Shown here: positions 6,826 to 14,684 of the stretch, piece after piece
Layout of the letters: each line of letters begins with the position of its first letter
How positions within the stretch are numbered: the first letter of the stretch is position 1
Source: JACCYQ01 sp036675565
GTDB taxonomy: Bacteria; Bacteroidota; Bacteroidia; Chitinophagales; Chitinophagaceae
DNA length: 14,684 bases
Reading direction: 5' to 3'
Assembly (NCBI GenBank): GCA_036675565.1
Contig: JAKFER010000070.1
Span: forward strand, 1 to 14,684
The notes under the pieces: model-generated
What the model was told of the DNA's origin: nothing
The model's input: the letters and a program-made list of their open reading frames with translations, nothing else
Database searches by the model: none
Program-made: the position numbers and the translations under genes

Positions 6826-8631
6826 ATGACCTCTGCGGAGTTTCAGCTTATTTCTAAAAGCCTGCCCCATTACCCGGGAATCTACAAATATTTTGACGCT
6901 GCTAATGAATTGATTTATGTAGGTAAAGCCAAAAACCTGCGAAAAAGAATTTCATCTTATTTCAACAAAACATTATCCAGTTACAAAACACATGAACTGG
7001 TAAACAGAATACGAAAGATTGAATTCACCATTGTAGATTCTGAGCAGGATGCTTTCTTATTAGAAAACTCGCTGATTAAACAATATCAACCCAGGTTTAA
7101 TATCAATTTAAAAGATGACAAGAGTTACCCTTTCATTGTAATTAAAAATGAGCCCTTTCCCCGTGTGTACCTTACACGGCGGGTTATTGACGATGGTTCA
7201 GAATACCTTGGACCTTTTACTTCTATCAGGCAATTGCGGGATTTGCTTGAATTTATCAAACAAACCATTCCTTTAAGAACCTGCTCATTAAACCTCACCC
7301 AAAAAAATATTGAAAAGGGAAAATTTAAAGTCTGTCTTGAATATCACCTGGGAAATTGTAAAGGCCCATGCGAAAATCTACAAACAGCAGAAGATTATCA
7401 TGCAGGATTACAGCAGGTAAAAAATTTATTAAAAGGAAACCTTGCTCCTGTTATTCAACAATTCAAATACCAGATGAAGGAGTATGGTCAGCAATTGGCA
7501 TTTGAAAAAGCGGCCCAGATGAAGAAAAAAATTGAATACCTGGATAACTATAAAGCCCGGTCGGTGGTGGTGAGCAACAGGTTAAATGATGTTGATGTTT
7601 TTTCAATAATTAAACAAGATGATATTGCTTATGTCAATTTCCTGATGGTGACCAATGGAACTATTTCCCAAACAAAAACAATTAAGGTTGAAACACATCT
7701 TGATGAAACCGCAGAAGAAATACTTTCATTTACCATTGCACAACTTCGATCTACATTTAAAAGTGAATCGACAGAAATCATAGTTCCATTTGCTATTGAT
7801 TACCCGGAAGCAGAAACTATGATCACTATTCCAAAAGCCGGTGAAAAAAAGAAATTGTTGGATCTGAGTTTAAAGAACGTAAACTATTTTATTGAGGAAC
7901 AAAAACAAAAAAGGGACAAAAGCAGTAAACATCTTCAAACACTGGAACAATTAAAAAAGGATTTACAATTAAATGCTTTGCCAGAGCGCATTGAATGCTT
8001 TGACAACTCTAACTTCCAGGGAAGCTACCCGGTATCAGCAATGGTAAGTTTTTATAATGGCGAACCTGATAAATCAAATTACCGGCACTTTAACGTAAAA
8101 ACAGTTGAAGGTATCAATGATTTTGCCTCTATGAAAGAAGCTGTTTACAGGCGTTATAAACGCCTGTTGGACGAAGAAACCCAATTCCCCGAATTGGTGA
8201 TTATCGACGGTGGAAAAGGACAGCTTAATGCAGCTATGGAAGCATTAAAAGATTTAGATGCATTAGGCATGACCACGGTAATAGGTTTAGCAAAAAATGA
8301 AGAAGAAATATTTTTTTCAGGTGATAAAGAATCGTTGAAGCTGCCGTATCAATCAGCCGGGTTACAAATGATCCGTAGAATCCGCGATGAAGTACATCGT
8401 TTTGGAATTAGCTTTCACCGCAATAAAAGAAGTAAAGGCACTTTTAAAAATGAAATTGAAGGTATTAAAGGCATCGGGAAATCCACGGCGGAAAGTTTAT
8501 TAAAGCATTTCAGGTCTGTAAAAAACATACGAGAAAAATCTGTAGAAGAACTGGCTGCTGTTGTTGGATTATCCAAAGCCAGATTGGTTAAAGCTCATTT
8601 TGATCAGCAGGATCAGGATAGCATTTCATAA
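6826..8631 (+). CDS. uvrC: UvrABC system protein C (excinuclease subunit C)
   Basis: UvrC makes the 3' and then 5' incisions around a DNA lesion after UvrA-UvrB damage recognition in nucleotide excision repair. The 601-residue length is usual. The N-terminal GIY-YIG nuclease (about residues 14-95, 3' incision) shows GIY at 18-20, YVG at 31-33, Arg39, Glu80 in LLEN and Asn92. A UVR domain that contacts UvrB lies at about 205-242 (QLAFEKAAQMKKKIEYL). The RNase H-like nuclease (about 385-545, 5' incision) keeps Asp393 in ECFDNSNFQG, Asp461 in VIIDGGKGQ and His524 in RDEVHRFGISFHR. Tandem helix-hairpin-helix motifs close the protein (IEGIKGIGKSTAESLL, LAAVVGLSKARLVKAHF). The Cys-rich stretch CLEYHLGNCKGPC (about 174-186) is also typical of the family. 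An intrinsic terminator follows the stop. Confidence 0.97.
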   Translation: MTSAEFQLISKSLPHYPGIYKYFDAANELIYVGKAKNLRKRISSYFNKTLSSYKTHELVNRIRKIEFTIVDSEQDAFLLENSLIKQYQPRFNINLKDDKSYPFIVIKNEPFPRVYLTRRVIDDGSEYLGPFTSIRQLRDLLEFIKQTIPLRTCSLNLTQKNIEKGKFKVCLEYHLGNCKGPCENLQTAEDYHAGLQQVKNLLKGNLAPVIQQFKYQMKEYGQQLAFEKAAQMKKKIEYLDNYKARSVVVSNRLNDVDVFSIIKQDDIAYVNFLMVTNGTISQTKTIKVETHLDETAEEILSFTIAQLRSTFKSESTEIIVPFAIDYPEAETMITIPKAGEKKKLLDLSLKNVNYFIEEQKQKRDKSSKHLQTLEQLKKDLQLNALPERIECFDNSNFQGSYPVSAMVSFYNGEPDKSNYRHFNVKTVEGINDFASMKEAVYRRYKRLLDEETQFPELVIIDGGKGQLNAAMEALKDLDALGMTTVIGLAKNEEEIFFSGDKESLKLPYQSAGLQMIRRIRDEVHRFGISFHRNKRSKGTFKNEIEGIKGIGKSTAESLLKHFRSVKNIREKSVEELAAVVGLSKARLVKAHFDQQDQDSIS

Positions 8632-8648
8632 ATGGTTATAAAAAAAAT

Positions 8649-8679
8649 GGGGCCCGGATAGAAATCCAGCCCCGTTTTT
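8649..8679 (+). terminator. Intrinsic terminator after uvrC
   Basis: GGGGC (8649-8653) pairs with GCCCC (8669-8673), with an inner GGAT/ATCC stem (8656-8659 with 8664-8667) around AGAA, and a T run at 8675-8679. It starts 17 bases after the uvrC stop. A run of A on the left (8641-8647) could let it act on minus-strand transcripts too. Confidence 0.72.
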
Positions 8680-8775
8680 AAAATCCAATATCCTATGAAA
8701 AACCGAGATAAAAGTACAACAAAATTTCACATTTCCTATACCACTTACAGGTATTTTTATTTATTTTTTTTGAGG

Positions 8776-8804
8776 ACAAAAAAACCCCTGTTAAACAGGG
8801 GTTT
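8776..8804 (-). terminator. Intrinsic terminator of the gldKLMN operon
   Basis: AAACCCCTGTT (8782-8792) and AACAGGGGTTT (8794-8804) are perfect inverted repeats of 11 bases around one base; in RNA the innermost pairs would open into the loop. On the minus strand the stem runs into seven T (8778-8784). It lies 23 bases after the gldN stop and faces the uvrC terminator. The ~100 bases between the two hairpins are A/T-rich with no credible gene. Confidence 0.88.
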
Positions 8805-8826
8805 GTAATTTTATTCAATTTCTAAA

Positions 8827-9840
8827 TTAATATGACCAAAGATCTTGTTCGTAATTAAAGATGCGATCTTTAATATTCTCACCTTCAAGTAAAGACAGAA
8901 TCGGATCTTTCACAATCTGTTTAATATTAGCATTAGAAGGGTTATCTAAAGTAGATTTTGTGATATAACTGCTGAACATGCGGCTCTCAAATAATTCCTC
9001 CCATGTCATTCGTCCCATTCCCATGTTCTTAGGATTATAAACTTCATACTTTGCTAAAATTGGTCTCAGATCAGGATAATAAACCCAAAACATCACAGAG
9101 CTACCACGTTCCTGGCCATTAGGGAAGTATTGCGTTTTTAAAGGAGCAATACCCAGTATACGAACAAATAATCGGCTTGCTTCGCGGTCAAAAACCCATT
9201 CTTCTTTAATACGCAGCTTTAAGACAGTTTCCGGGTCAAAACTTGTTTGAGTAACAACATATTCAACAATCTTATTGGGATCATCAATATCCCTTACTGC
9301 AACAGTATCCTGGGGACCACCTGCAGTTATAGCTGCATTTTCCTCACTGCTTAATGGTGTAGTGAAACGGTCATCTGCAAATGCTACAACTTCACCGCTT
9401 TTTACAGCTTTCAATAACATGCTGATAAAACGCTGGTCACCATTGTCATCTTCAGCTTTATAGCGGAAAGTCTGATTTAATTTTTCACGCAGATCCAACT
9501 CACGCCAAACTTTTTGTGCATAAAGGGCATCATCCCATCTTAAATGCTCATAAGGTAACGGTGTACGGTCTGTGACAAAATCTTTATCGAAGGCCGCATC
9601 CGGACGCAATGATTTTTTTACCACGGAATCATTATAACCACCACCTGAACTATCTACCCTGATAGGAATATTGCCATAGGCATTATAGGTAGGTGCAGTG
9701 GTATTATTATTTTCCTGTTGTTGCTGTTGTTCGGTATTGGTCTCTGTTCTTCTGCGAGCCCTGCGCTGAGCAGAGGCATCCTCGACAATGAAGCCGAAAA
9801 GAACCATCAACATTCCAACTTTAATAATACGGCCTTTCAT
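8827..9840 (-). CDS. gldN: Gliding motility / type IX secretion protein GldN
   Basis: GldN (PorN) is a periplasmic protein that with the lipoprotein GldK forms the ring under the outer membrane in the type IX secretion system, where it contacts the tip of the GldM shaft. The 337-residue protein has a signal peptide with a likely cut after ASA (residues 22-24). A short basic stretch (RRARRR, 26-31) and a Gln/Asn-rich linker (about 32-50) precede the folded part. Family marks are VDSSGGGYNDSVVKKSLRPD, the start of the domain at RTPLPYEHLRWDDALYAQKVWRELDLREKLN, then VFDREASRLFVRILGIAPL, MFWVYYPDLRPILAKYEVYNPKN, MTWEELFESRMFSSYI and NYEQDLWSY at the end. It starts 8 bases after gldM stops, so translation is probably coupled. 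It is the last gene of the operon. Confidence 0.95.
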   Translation of the reverse strand: MKGRIIKVGMLMVLFGFIVEDASAQRRARRRTETNTEQQQQQENNNTTAPTYNAYGNIPIRVDSSGGGYNDSVVKKSLRPDAAFDKDFVTDRTPLPYEHLRWDDALYAQKVWRELDLREKLNQTFRYKAEDDNGDQRFISMLLKAVKSGEVVAFADDRFTTPLSSEENAAITAGGPQDTVAVRDIDDPNKIVEYVVTQTSFDPETVLKLRIKEEWVFDREASRLFVRILGIAPLKTQYFPNGQERGSSVMFWVYYPDLRPILAKYEVYNPKNMGMGRMTWEELFESRMFSSYITKSTLDNPSNANIKQIVKDPILSLLEGENIKDRIFNYEQDLWSY

Positions 9841-9848
9841 ATTTTCTG

Positions 9849-11375
9849 TTATTTAATGTTATAAAGTAATGAAGGCAATTTTCTGCTTCTGCCATCAGGA
9901 CCAGTTGCCCGAATATTCTCAATTGTAATTAAAGCGCCTGGTCTTAAATTGTTGATCAGGGTTCTTGCCTGCGGACTCCAGGTATTACCTGTACAAACAG
10001 CTTCAACAATATCACCATCTGGTGTATCTCCAACCACAGTAAATCCTGTTACCCTGTATTGCAATTCGAAAGGAAAATCCTTAACATAAGCACCTACACC
10101 AGCCTGTGCTTTAAATGCACCAGCTGCTACATTCTCACCGCTCATATTACCACCTACTGTTGCAACCGGATCAGGAATGGTACGTACCCTGAAATTTTGA
10201 GCACCAGCCAGTTTTCCATCAACTGAAACAGAAATTCGGCATTCATCAGTGATTGAATTAACCCTGGCAATATAATTACCTCTTGATCCAGAGATGCTGC
10301 CACCACCACCGGAAATAGAAACCTGTAGCTGTTCTGCACCACCACTGGCTGCAATATTTACGGGATTATCAACACCTATATAAAGAACATTCATTTTTGG
10401 TAAGGCTATCGAAGCATTTGCCTGTCCAACAGTGTATTCAACGGTTTTTTTAATGGTTTGTTGCTTTCCTTCCTGGTCAGTATAAGTAATACTTACCGGA
10501 ATAGAGCTGGTACCAATATTATTAACAGTAGTTTTGAAATGTGCTGCACCATCTTCACCAAGAGCGGCGTTTGCACCACCAATAGTTATGACTGGTTTAG
10601 CAGCTTTACTAAAAGCTCCCACACCCGCAGTGATCTCCAGTTCCTGCCCCGGCATCAGGTAATTTGAACTTTGACCGATTACTGCTGCATAAGTATCAAA
10701 TCGTACAGCAACCTGTCCAACTTTATTATGCAAAAAAGAAACTACGCGGTTCTCAGTTGTTCTGATATCATTCTGAAATTTACTCAAAATGGTTAATGCG
10801 GCAACCGTAGGTACCATCCTGAAATATGCAGCTTCCCAGGTATTGTTTCCTTTATTCTGGGTTACGGGCATAGCCAGGTTGATGGGCAGGTTATTAGCGA
10901 ATTCAGTATTAATTTCCGGATCAATTTTTAAAATATTTGCTTTGTATTCAGTCAAATTTTTTAATAATGTTTTTCCAGCACCCTGGTCTACCATTAAACG
11001 GGTAGCAACATCAAGATTATCCATCTTATAGCTGCTGTCACCTTCAGCAGGATTGAAATCAGCATTCTTAAGAATCTGGTTTTTTAAACCCTCAATATAA
11101 TCTGATATCGTTTTGGATTGAGTTACTACCTGTTCTGCTTTAGGATACCACAAACGTGCTTTTTCAGCCGTTGTAGGATCAGTCATTTTTTCCTGAAATG
11201 ACGCAATAATTGTATTAGTGGAATTATTAACAACCGTGTTGGTTTTTTCCAGGCTGTCGTTTACCGTTTTAAAGGCATTGAGGATCTCTGCTGATACATT
11301 TAGTGCCAGCATTGCTGTCAGCACGAGATACATCATATTAATCATCTTCTGCCGCGGTTCTTTAGGTATAGACAT
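9849..11375 (-). CDS. gldM: Gliding motility / type IX secretion motor protein GldM
   Basis: GldM is the dimeric shaft of the type IX motor: one membrane helix sits inside the GldL pentamer, and a long periplasmic part reaches the GldK-GldN ring and passes on rotation. The 508-residue length fits the family. The N-terminus SIPKEPRQKMINMMYLVL holds the conserved PRQKMIN with Arg8, followed by the membrane helix at about 13-34 (MYLVLTAMLALNVSAEILNAF). The periplasmic part starts with a helical domain (about 36-215) and continues as beta-rich Ig-like domains: VGQVAVRFDTYAAVIGQ and PGQELEITAGVGAFSKAA, then the Gly-rich ISGGGGSISGSRGNYI near residue 355, and a closing domain with GFTVVGDTPDGD. The start is fixed by the conserved N-terminus. 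The gap to gldL upstream is 89 bases and to gldN downstream 8 bases. Confidence 0.97.
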   Translation of the reverse strand: MSIPKEPRQKMINMMYLVLTAMLALNVSAEILNAFKTVNDSLEKTNTVVNNSTNTIIASFQEKMTDPTTAEKARLWYPKAEQVVTQSKTISDYIEGLKNQILKNADFNPAEGDSSYKMDNLDVATRLMVDQGAGKTLLKNLTEYKANILKIDPEINTEFANNLPINLAMPVTQNKGNNTWEAAYFRMVPTVAALTILSKFQNDIRTTENRVVSFLHNKVGQVAVRFDTYAAVIGQSSNYLMPGQELEITAGVGAFSKAAKPVITIGGANAALGEDGAAHFKTTVNNIGTSSIPVSITYTDQEGKQQTIKKTVEYTVGQANASIALPKMNVLYIGVDNPVNIAASGGAEQLQVSISGGGGSISGSRGNYIARVNSITDECRISVSVDGKLAGAQNFRVRTIPDPVATVGGNMSGENVAAGAFKAQAGVGAYVKDFPFELQYRVTGFTVVGDTPDGDIVEAVCTGNTWSPQARTLINNLRPGALITIENIRATGPDGRSRKLPSLLYNIK

Positions 11376-11464
11376 GAAGATTAGTGGTTTTGTTTGTTAA
11401 AATTTGGATTTACACTCACGGGAATATTGGATTCGACATATTTTAAAACGAACCATTATTTATT

Positions 11465-12301
11465 TTAAGAACGGCCTTGCATTGCACTTAGCATGTTACC
11501 ATAAACCTGGTTTAAACGACCAAGGTTATTTGCCAGTAAAGCAATCTGATCTTGTGCTTTTTTAGCATCATCTACTGTACCTTCCATAGCTTGTGAAGCT
11601 TGTACCAGGTTACCATAATATTGGTTCATTGCTTTCAGGTGATTATTAGTATCCTGCAATTCCAATTCATAAATAGTATTTAATGAACCCAGGTTTTTAG
11701 TTAATACCTGAACCTGCTCATGGAAAAGTTTATTTCCCTCAGCTGCATTGTTCAGGTAACCTATACTTTGGGCTGCTCCAGTGTAAGCATCTTTCATTGT
11801 TGCCAATGCCTGTGTTGCTTCACGGGTTTTAGCGGTATAGTCTCCTGTTGCGGCTACTACATCAGTAATGTCGCTCATCTTGTCAACCGTACCACCTAAT
11901 TTTTTAAAGTTATCACCTAATTTACCTAAGGTTACAGGTGTGATGTCTGCATCTTTCAGCATATCATCTAATTTTTTTAATGCCGGATTGCCGTTGCTTG
12001 CTCCACCAGCAAAATTGGTAAGCGGAGTAATTTCAAATTTTCCGGTTCTTTTCTTTTCAACATCTGGATGCTCATTGATACCAGGGAAGAAACGCTCCCA
12101 ATGGTACTCTTCCTGAGGAGGAACCATCAAAGCCATGATAAGAAATACCATCACCTCGCAAAGTAGTCCAGCAGTGATCATTTCATCTGCAGCGGGCCAG
12201 TGACGAATTTTGAATAAAGCTCCTAGAATTACAACAGCTGCAAAAAAGCTGAATAAGAAGTTAAGCCACCATTGGCCTTTGTGGGTTTTAAAGAACAACA
12301 T
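11465..12301 (-). CDS. gldL: Gliding motility / type IX secretion motor protein GldL
   Basis: GldL forms the inner-membrane pentamer that turns proton flow into rotation of GldM. The 278-residue protein has two membrane helices, about 13-31 (LNFLFSFFAAVVILGALFK) and 40-61 (EMITAGLLCEVMVFLIMALMV), joined by a short RHWPAAD loop, which is the family signature. Glu49 lies in the second helix, the position of the essential glutamate in the characterised homologue, and Lys31/His34 flank the first. The cytoplasmic remainder starts with PPQEEYHWERFFPGINEHPD and becomes a long, Ala/Gln/Asn-rich coiled-coil region (about 105-275). It follows gldK after 103 bases and precedes gldM by 89 bases; both gaps are A/T-rich, without a hairpin or good promoter, and are probably untranslated spacers of one transcript. 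Confidence 0.96.
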   Translation of the reverse strand: MLFFKTHKGQWWLNFLFSFFAAVVILGALFKIRHWPAADEMITAGLLCEVMVFLIMALMVPPQEEYHWERFFPGINEHPDVEKKRTGKFEITPLTNFAGGASNGNPALKKLDDMLKDADITPVTLGKLGDNFKKLGGTVDKMSDITDVVAATGDYTAKTREATQALATMKDAYTGAAQSIGYLNNAAEGNKLFHEQVQVLTKNLGSLNTIYELELQDTNNHLKAMNQYYGNLVQASQAMEGTVDDAKKAQDQIALLANNLGRLNQVYGNMLSAMQGRS

Positions 12302-12404
12302 ACTGGTTCGTTTTTAATTGGTTTTTAATAGTTAGACAGCGATAACAATGAATACATGTTTAAAATATTCATACGAAGTTTATAGATAATCCTGGTTACA
12401 ATAA

Positions 12405-13712
12405 TTATTTACCACGCTTTGAAGTTGCCGCCGGTAAATCAATTACTGTACGGAACCCGATATAAGATTTTGTTGAATCCTGGTATTCGTAAGTGCGTGT
12501 ACCGGTTTGCAGGTAATAACCTACATCCTTCCAGCTGCCACCACGAATAACTTTACGTTTCATCCTTGGAGGATCTGACTCTTTAGCATTCCAACGAACG
12601 TCTGGGTTCATGTCATGTTGAAAGTTGTATGATCCTTCATAATATATAGAAGAAGTCCATTCTGCAACATTACCGGACATGCAATACAATCCAAAGTCAT
12701 TGGGCCAGTAAGCATCTGCACGAACAGTGTAAAAGCCACCATCTTCCGGATAATTACCACGTCCTGGTTTAAAGTTAGCCAGCAAACATCCTTTCTTATT
12801 TCTTAAGTAATAGTTACCCCAAGGAAACATGGACTGAGATCGGCCACCACGAGCGGCATATTCCCATTGTGCTTCTGTTGGTAAACGGAAATCTGATTCC
12901 TGTACCCTGTTTTTTGAAATAAGAAATGAGTTCAGGTAATGCGTTCTCCACTCACTGAAGGCACTTGCCTGTAGCCAGTTAACACCTACTACCGGGTAAT
13001 TGTCAAATGAAGGATGTGCAAAATATCTTTTGGTCATTGGTTCATTATAGGAATAAGAGAAGTCCCTGATCCAAACCAATGTATCAGGATAGATCCTAAC
13101 ATCTTTCTTAACGATGAACTGGGATCTTGCTTTTCCGGCATTTTCTCTTTTTGCAGCTTCTTTTAAATCGAATACTTCTGAATGGTAAATTAATTTAGCT
13201 GCATCCAACTCTTTTTTCCCAAATATCCTGTCTTCAGGAGAAAGGATCAGGTCAGTTTGCCCTAATTGCTCAACTACTTTGGGATCGTTCCATTTCATGG
13301 TTTTCATTTTGTCCCAATCAACATATTCCACACCATCGGAACCTGCCTTTACATATCCCATTTTTTTAGCTACAATTGAATCTCGAACCCAGTATGCAAA
13401 CTGGCGGTATTCAGCATTGGTAATTTCAGTAGCATCCATCCAGAAACCGCTGATAGATACAGAACGGTTACGTGCGCTAAAAGCATAGGCTACATCCTCA
13501 TCACTCGGACCCATATGAAAGGTTCCTTGTGGGATGTAAACCATTCCCGGAGGTTTTGGAAGTGTATATTTCGTGCTACTGGCGATGCCATGTAACTGGC
13601 CATCATTAGGAAGCGAGCCTCCTTTATTCTTTTTACCTAGTAATCCGCATCCTGACATAAGCACTAATGCAGTAATAGCGATAAAATTGTAGTAATGGTT
13701 TTTCATTTTCAT
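12405..13712 (-). CDS. gldK: Type IX secretion / gliding motility lipoprotein GldK
   Basis: GldK (PorK) is an outer-membrane lipoprotein that forms a ring with GldN in the type IX secretion system. From the chosen start it has 435 residues: a signal (MKMKNHYYNFIAITALVLMS) with lipobox MSGC and lipidated Cys22, a Lys/Gly-rich linker, then an FGE-sulfatase-like domain from about residue 50: PPGMVYIPQGTFHMGPSDED, FWMDATEITNAEYRQFAYWV, VVGVNWLQASAFSEW, RLPTEAQWEYAARGG, GNVAEWTSS, VIRGGSWKD and YIGFRTV. The formylglycine-generating cysteines are not expected and are not seen; the fold is structural here. The open frame reaches an ATG at 13760, but that base lies in the -7 element of the promoter, so the start must be further in: 13712, 13706 or 13724. 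It is the first gene of gldKLMN, with its own promoter behind the DUF255 gene. Confidence 0.95.
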   Translation of the reverse strand: MKMKNHYYNFIAITALVLMSGCGLLGKKNKGGSLPNDGQLHGIASSTKYTLPKPPGMVYIPQGTFHMGPSDEDVAYAFSARNRSVSISGFWMDATEITNAEYRQFAYWVRDSIVAKKMGYVKAGSDGVEYVDWDKMKTMKWNDPKVVEQLGQTDLILSPEDRIFGKKELDAAKLIYHSEVFDLKEAAKRENAGKARSQFIVKKDVRIYPDTLVWIRDFSYSYNEPMTKRYFAHPSFDNYPVVGVNWLQASAFSEWRTHYLNSFLISKNRVQESDFRLPTEAQWEYAARGGRSQSMFPWGNYYLRNKKGCLLANFKPGRGNYPEDGGFYTVRADAYWPNDFGLYCMSGNVAEWTSSIYYEGSYNFQHDMNPDVRWNAKESDPPRMKRKVIRGGSWKDVGYYLQTGTRTYEYQDSTKSYIGFRTVIDLPAATSKRGK

Positions 13713-13759
13713 ACTCTTGGGCATTGGGTAAAAATAAGATTTAGGAATTATCCGAATCA

Positions 13760-13790
13760 CAAGGTTAATGTTTTAAATTTTTAAATCAAA
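13760..13790 (-). promoter_or_regulatory. Promoter of gldKLMN, Bacteroidota type
   Basis: On the minus strand TTTG (13787-13790) and TAACCTTG (13760-13767) are separated by exactly 19 bases, matching the Bacteroidota primary-sigma promoter TTTG-N19-TAnnTTTG with one mismatch. Transcription would start near 13753, giving a leader of about 40 bases before gldK. It lies in the 147-base gap after the DUF255 gene, so the secretion genes can be expressed on their own. Confidence 0.6.
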
Positions 13791-13859
13791 GTGACTTTTA
13801 CCACGTAATATTTCTAAACGGCACCTAAAAGGAAATATTGTTTCAGGCTATAATTAACT

Positions 13860-14684
13860 TTAACCATTTTTAGGCGACGCCAAATATAGCAATTCCGCAA
13901 CTGTATAAACGGGACGAAGGCATGAAAAATTTTGACAGAGGTAAAAAATAATTTCACCTTCAGCCTTTTTCCCTTTAAGTAAAGGATATTGACCTGTTTC
14001 CTGTTCAGCAGCCATTATTATTTTATGGGGCAAATAAGCTTTCAAAACTGCTTTTAAGGCAGTTTGGTATCCCGGACCAAGTATAGCAATTTCCAAAGGT
14101 TGGAAAATCCATTGCTGCAATACGCATGCCCAGGCTCCAAACGAGGTGGGATAGGAAATCACTGCTTTACTAAAACCTTCAATCATGTTTAAACTACGTT
14201 GTTTAAGCTCCGGTTGATCGAAATAAAATGATAATTGTAAAAGATTTGCAGCCATGGTGGCATTCCCGGAAGGTGTGGCTCCATCATACATTTCTTTTTT
14301 GCGAAGAATGACATCCTGTTGTGCCTTATGAGTATAGTAAAAATAATCGCCATCCTCCTCGCTAAAATGTTGAAGCACATGATCATTTACCTGCTTTGCC
14401 TTTTGAAGCCATTGCAAATCTGCCGTTACCTGGTATAATACCAATAAGGCTTCTACCAAATATGCATAATCATCCAGGAAGGCCGGATATTTAGCCTGTT
14501 CATTTTTCCAGGTATGAAAAAAAGTTGCCCCTTCTGCATGCAGATTGGACCAAATAAATTCCATATTCTTTATGGCCATTTCTTTATAAGCTTCTTCCCC
14601 AGTAGCCTGGAAAGCCTTGCTGCATGCTGAATTCATTAAAGCATTCCAACCCAGGATGATCTTATCATCCAAACCAGGTTTTAC
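13860..14684 (-). CDS. DUF255 / thioredoxin-domain protein (YyaL family), C-terminal part, runs off window end
   Basis: The frame is open to the window edge and begins VKPGLDDKIILGWNALMNSA, which is internal to the family (the PxLDDK-x-x-x-x-WNALM motif); a TTG or internal start there would be false. The visible 274 residues are the C-terminal half of the YyaL/SSP411-type proteins, usually ~650-690 residues with an N-terminal thioredoxin-like DUF255 domain and a following alpha/alpha toroid of glycosidase-like fold. Seen here are repeated helical pairs, EMYDGATPSGNATMAANLL (family signature) and the closing YLCQNFSCLRPVYTVAELL with two Cys. Function is unknown; a thiol-related or sugar-related role is guesswork. 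No terminator is visible in the 147 bases before gldK, so some read-through into gldKLMN is possible, although gldK has its own promoter. Confidence 0.85.
   Translation of the reverse strand, partial: VKPGLDDKIILGWNALMNSACSKAFQATGEEAYKEMAIKNMEFIWSNLHAEGATFFHTWKNEQAKYPAFLDDYAYLVEALLVLYQVTADLQWLQKAKQVNDHVLQHFSEEDGDYFYYTHKAQQDVILRKKEMYDGATPSGNATMAANLLQLSFYFDQPELKQRSLNMIEGFSKAVISYPTSFGAWACVLQQWIFQPLEIAILGPGYQTALKAVLKAYLPHKIIMAAEQETGQYPLLKGKKAEGEIIFYLCQNFSCLRPVYTVAELLYLASPKNG

Noticed and set aside
8695..8808. 37-codon plus-strand open frame between the two terminators (begins MKNRDKSTTKFH)
   Set aside because: It runs through the gldN terminator stem, has low-complexity A/T-rich codons, no ribosome site and no recognisable domain; probably chance.
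12302..12404. Short direct repeat ATTAAAAAC in the gldK-gldL gap as a regulatory site
   Set aside because: A/T-rich nine-base repeats are expected by chance in such spacers, and no hairpin or promoter accompanies it.
14672..14684. TTG at 14672 as a true gene start for the DUF255-type protein
   Set aside because: The frame stays open to the window edge and the motif there is internal to the family, so the gene simply continues beyond the window.

Overview
The window looks like a chromosomal segment of a Bacteroidota bacterium, probably close to Chitinophagaceae. This rests on an intact gldKLMN cluster (type IX secretion / gliding motor core), a DUF4783 gene beside nadC, an ECF sigma factor paired with a membrane-anchored partner, little Shine-Dalgarno signal at most starts, and a promoter of the Bacteroidota TTTG-N19-TAnnTTTG type before gldK. 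The exact family is an inference from protein style only.

The first ~0.57 kb does not fit. The minus-strand reading frame that starts as NadC (quinolinate phosphoribosyltransferase) switches, around bases 571-585, into the last ~100 residues of an L-lactate dehydrogenase of Firmicutes type. It is followed by the start of a membrane protein resembling a Firmicutes PTS EIIC-like transporter, with a Firmicutes-like ribosome binding site. The likeliest reading is a chimeric contig end (assembly or library join); a genuine gene fusion or transfer is possible but less likely.

Layout. Minus strand, 1-1673: EIIC-like fragment, ldh 3' part, nadC 5' part, a terminator, and a secreted DUF4783 protein. 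Plus strand, 1868-3895: gpmI (cofactor-independent phosphoglycerate mutase) and a small CxxCH haem-binding-domain protein 9 bases downstream. Plus strand, 4122-6061: an ECF sigma factor and a 443-residue single-span membrane protein with a beta-barrel-like C-terminal half, closed by a clear intrinsic terminator. Plus strand, 6231-8631: an unrecognised lipoprotein and uvrC (excinuclease subunit C), again closed by a hairpin. Minus strand, 13860-8827: the 3' part of a DUF255/thioredoxin-domain (YyaL-type) protein that runs off the window end, then gldK-gldL-gldM-gldN from a recognisable promoter, ending in a strong hairpin terminator that faces the uvrC terminator.

How the genes work together: GldL (proton-driven rotor base) and GldM (periplasmic shaft) form the inner-membrane motor, and GldK (lipoprotein) and GldN form the periplasmic/outer-membrane ring it drives. 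Together they power secretion of proteins carrying C-terminal type IX signals and, in gliders, surface adhesin movement. The rest is housekeeping (NAD synthesis, glycolysis, nucleotide excision repair) plus one cell-surface signalling pair. I found no tRNA, rRNA, CRISPR array or insertion sequence, and no gene-free stretch exceeds 300 bases. I see no convincing undescribed system; the points most worth checking are the nadC/ldh junction and the sigma-factor partner protein.
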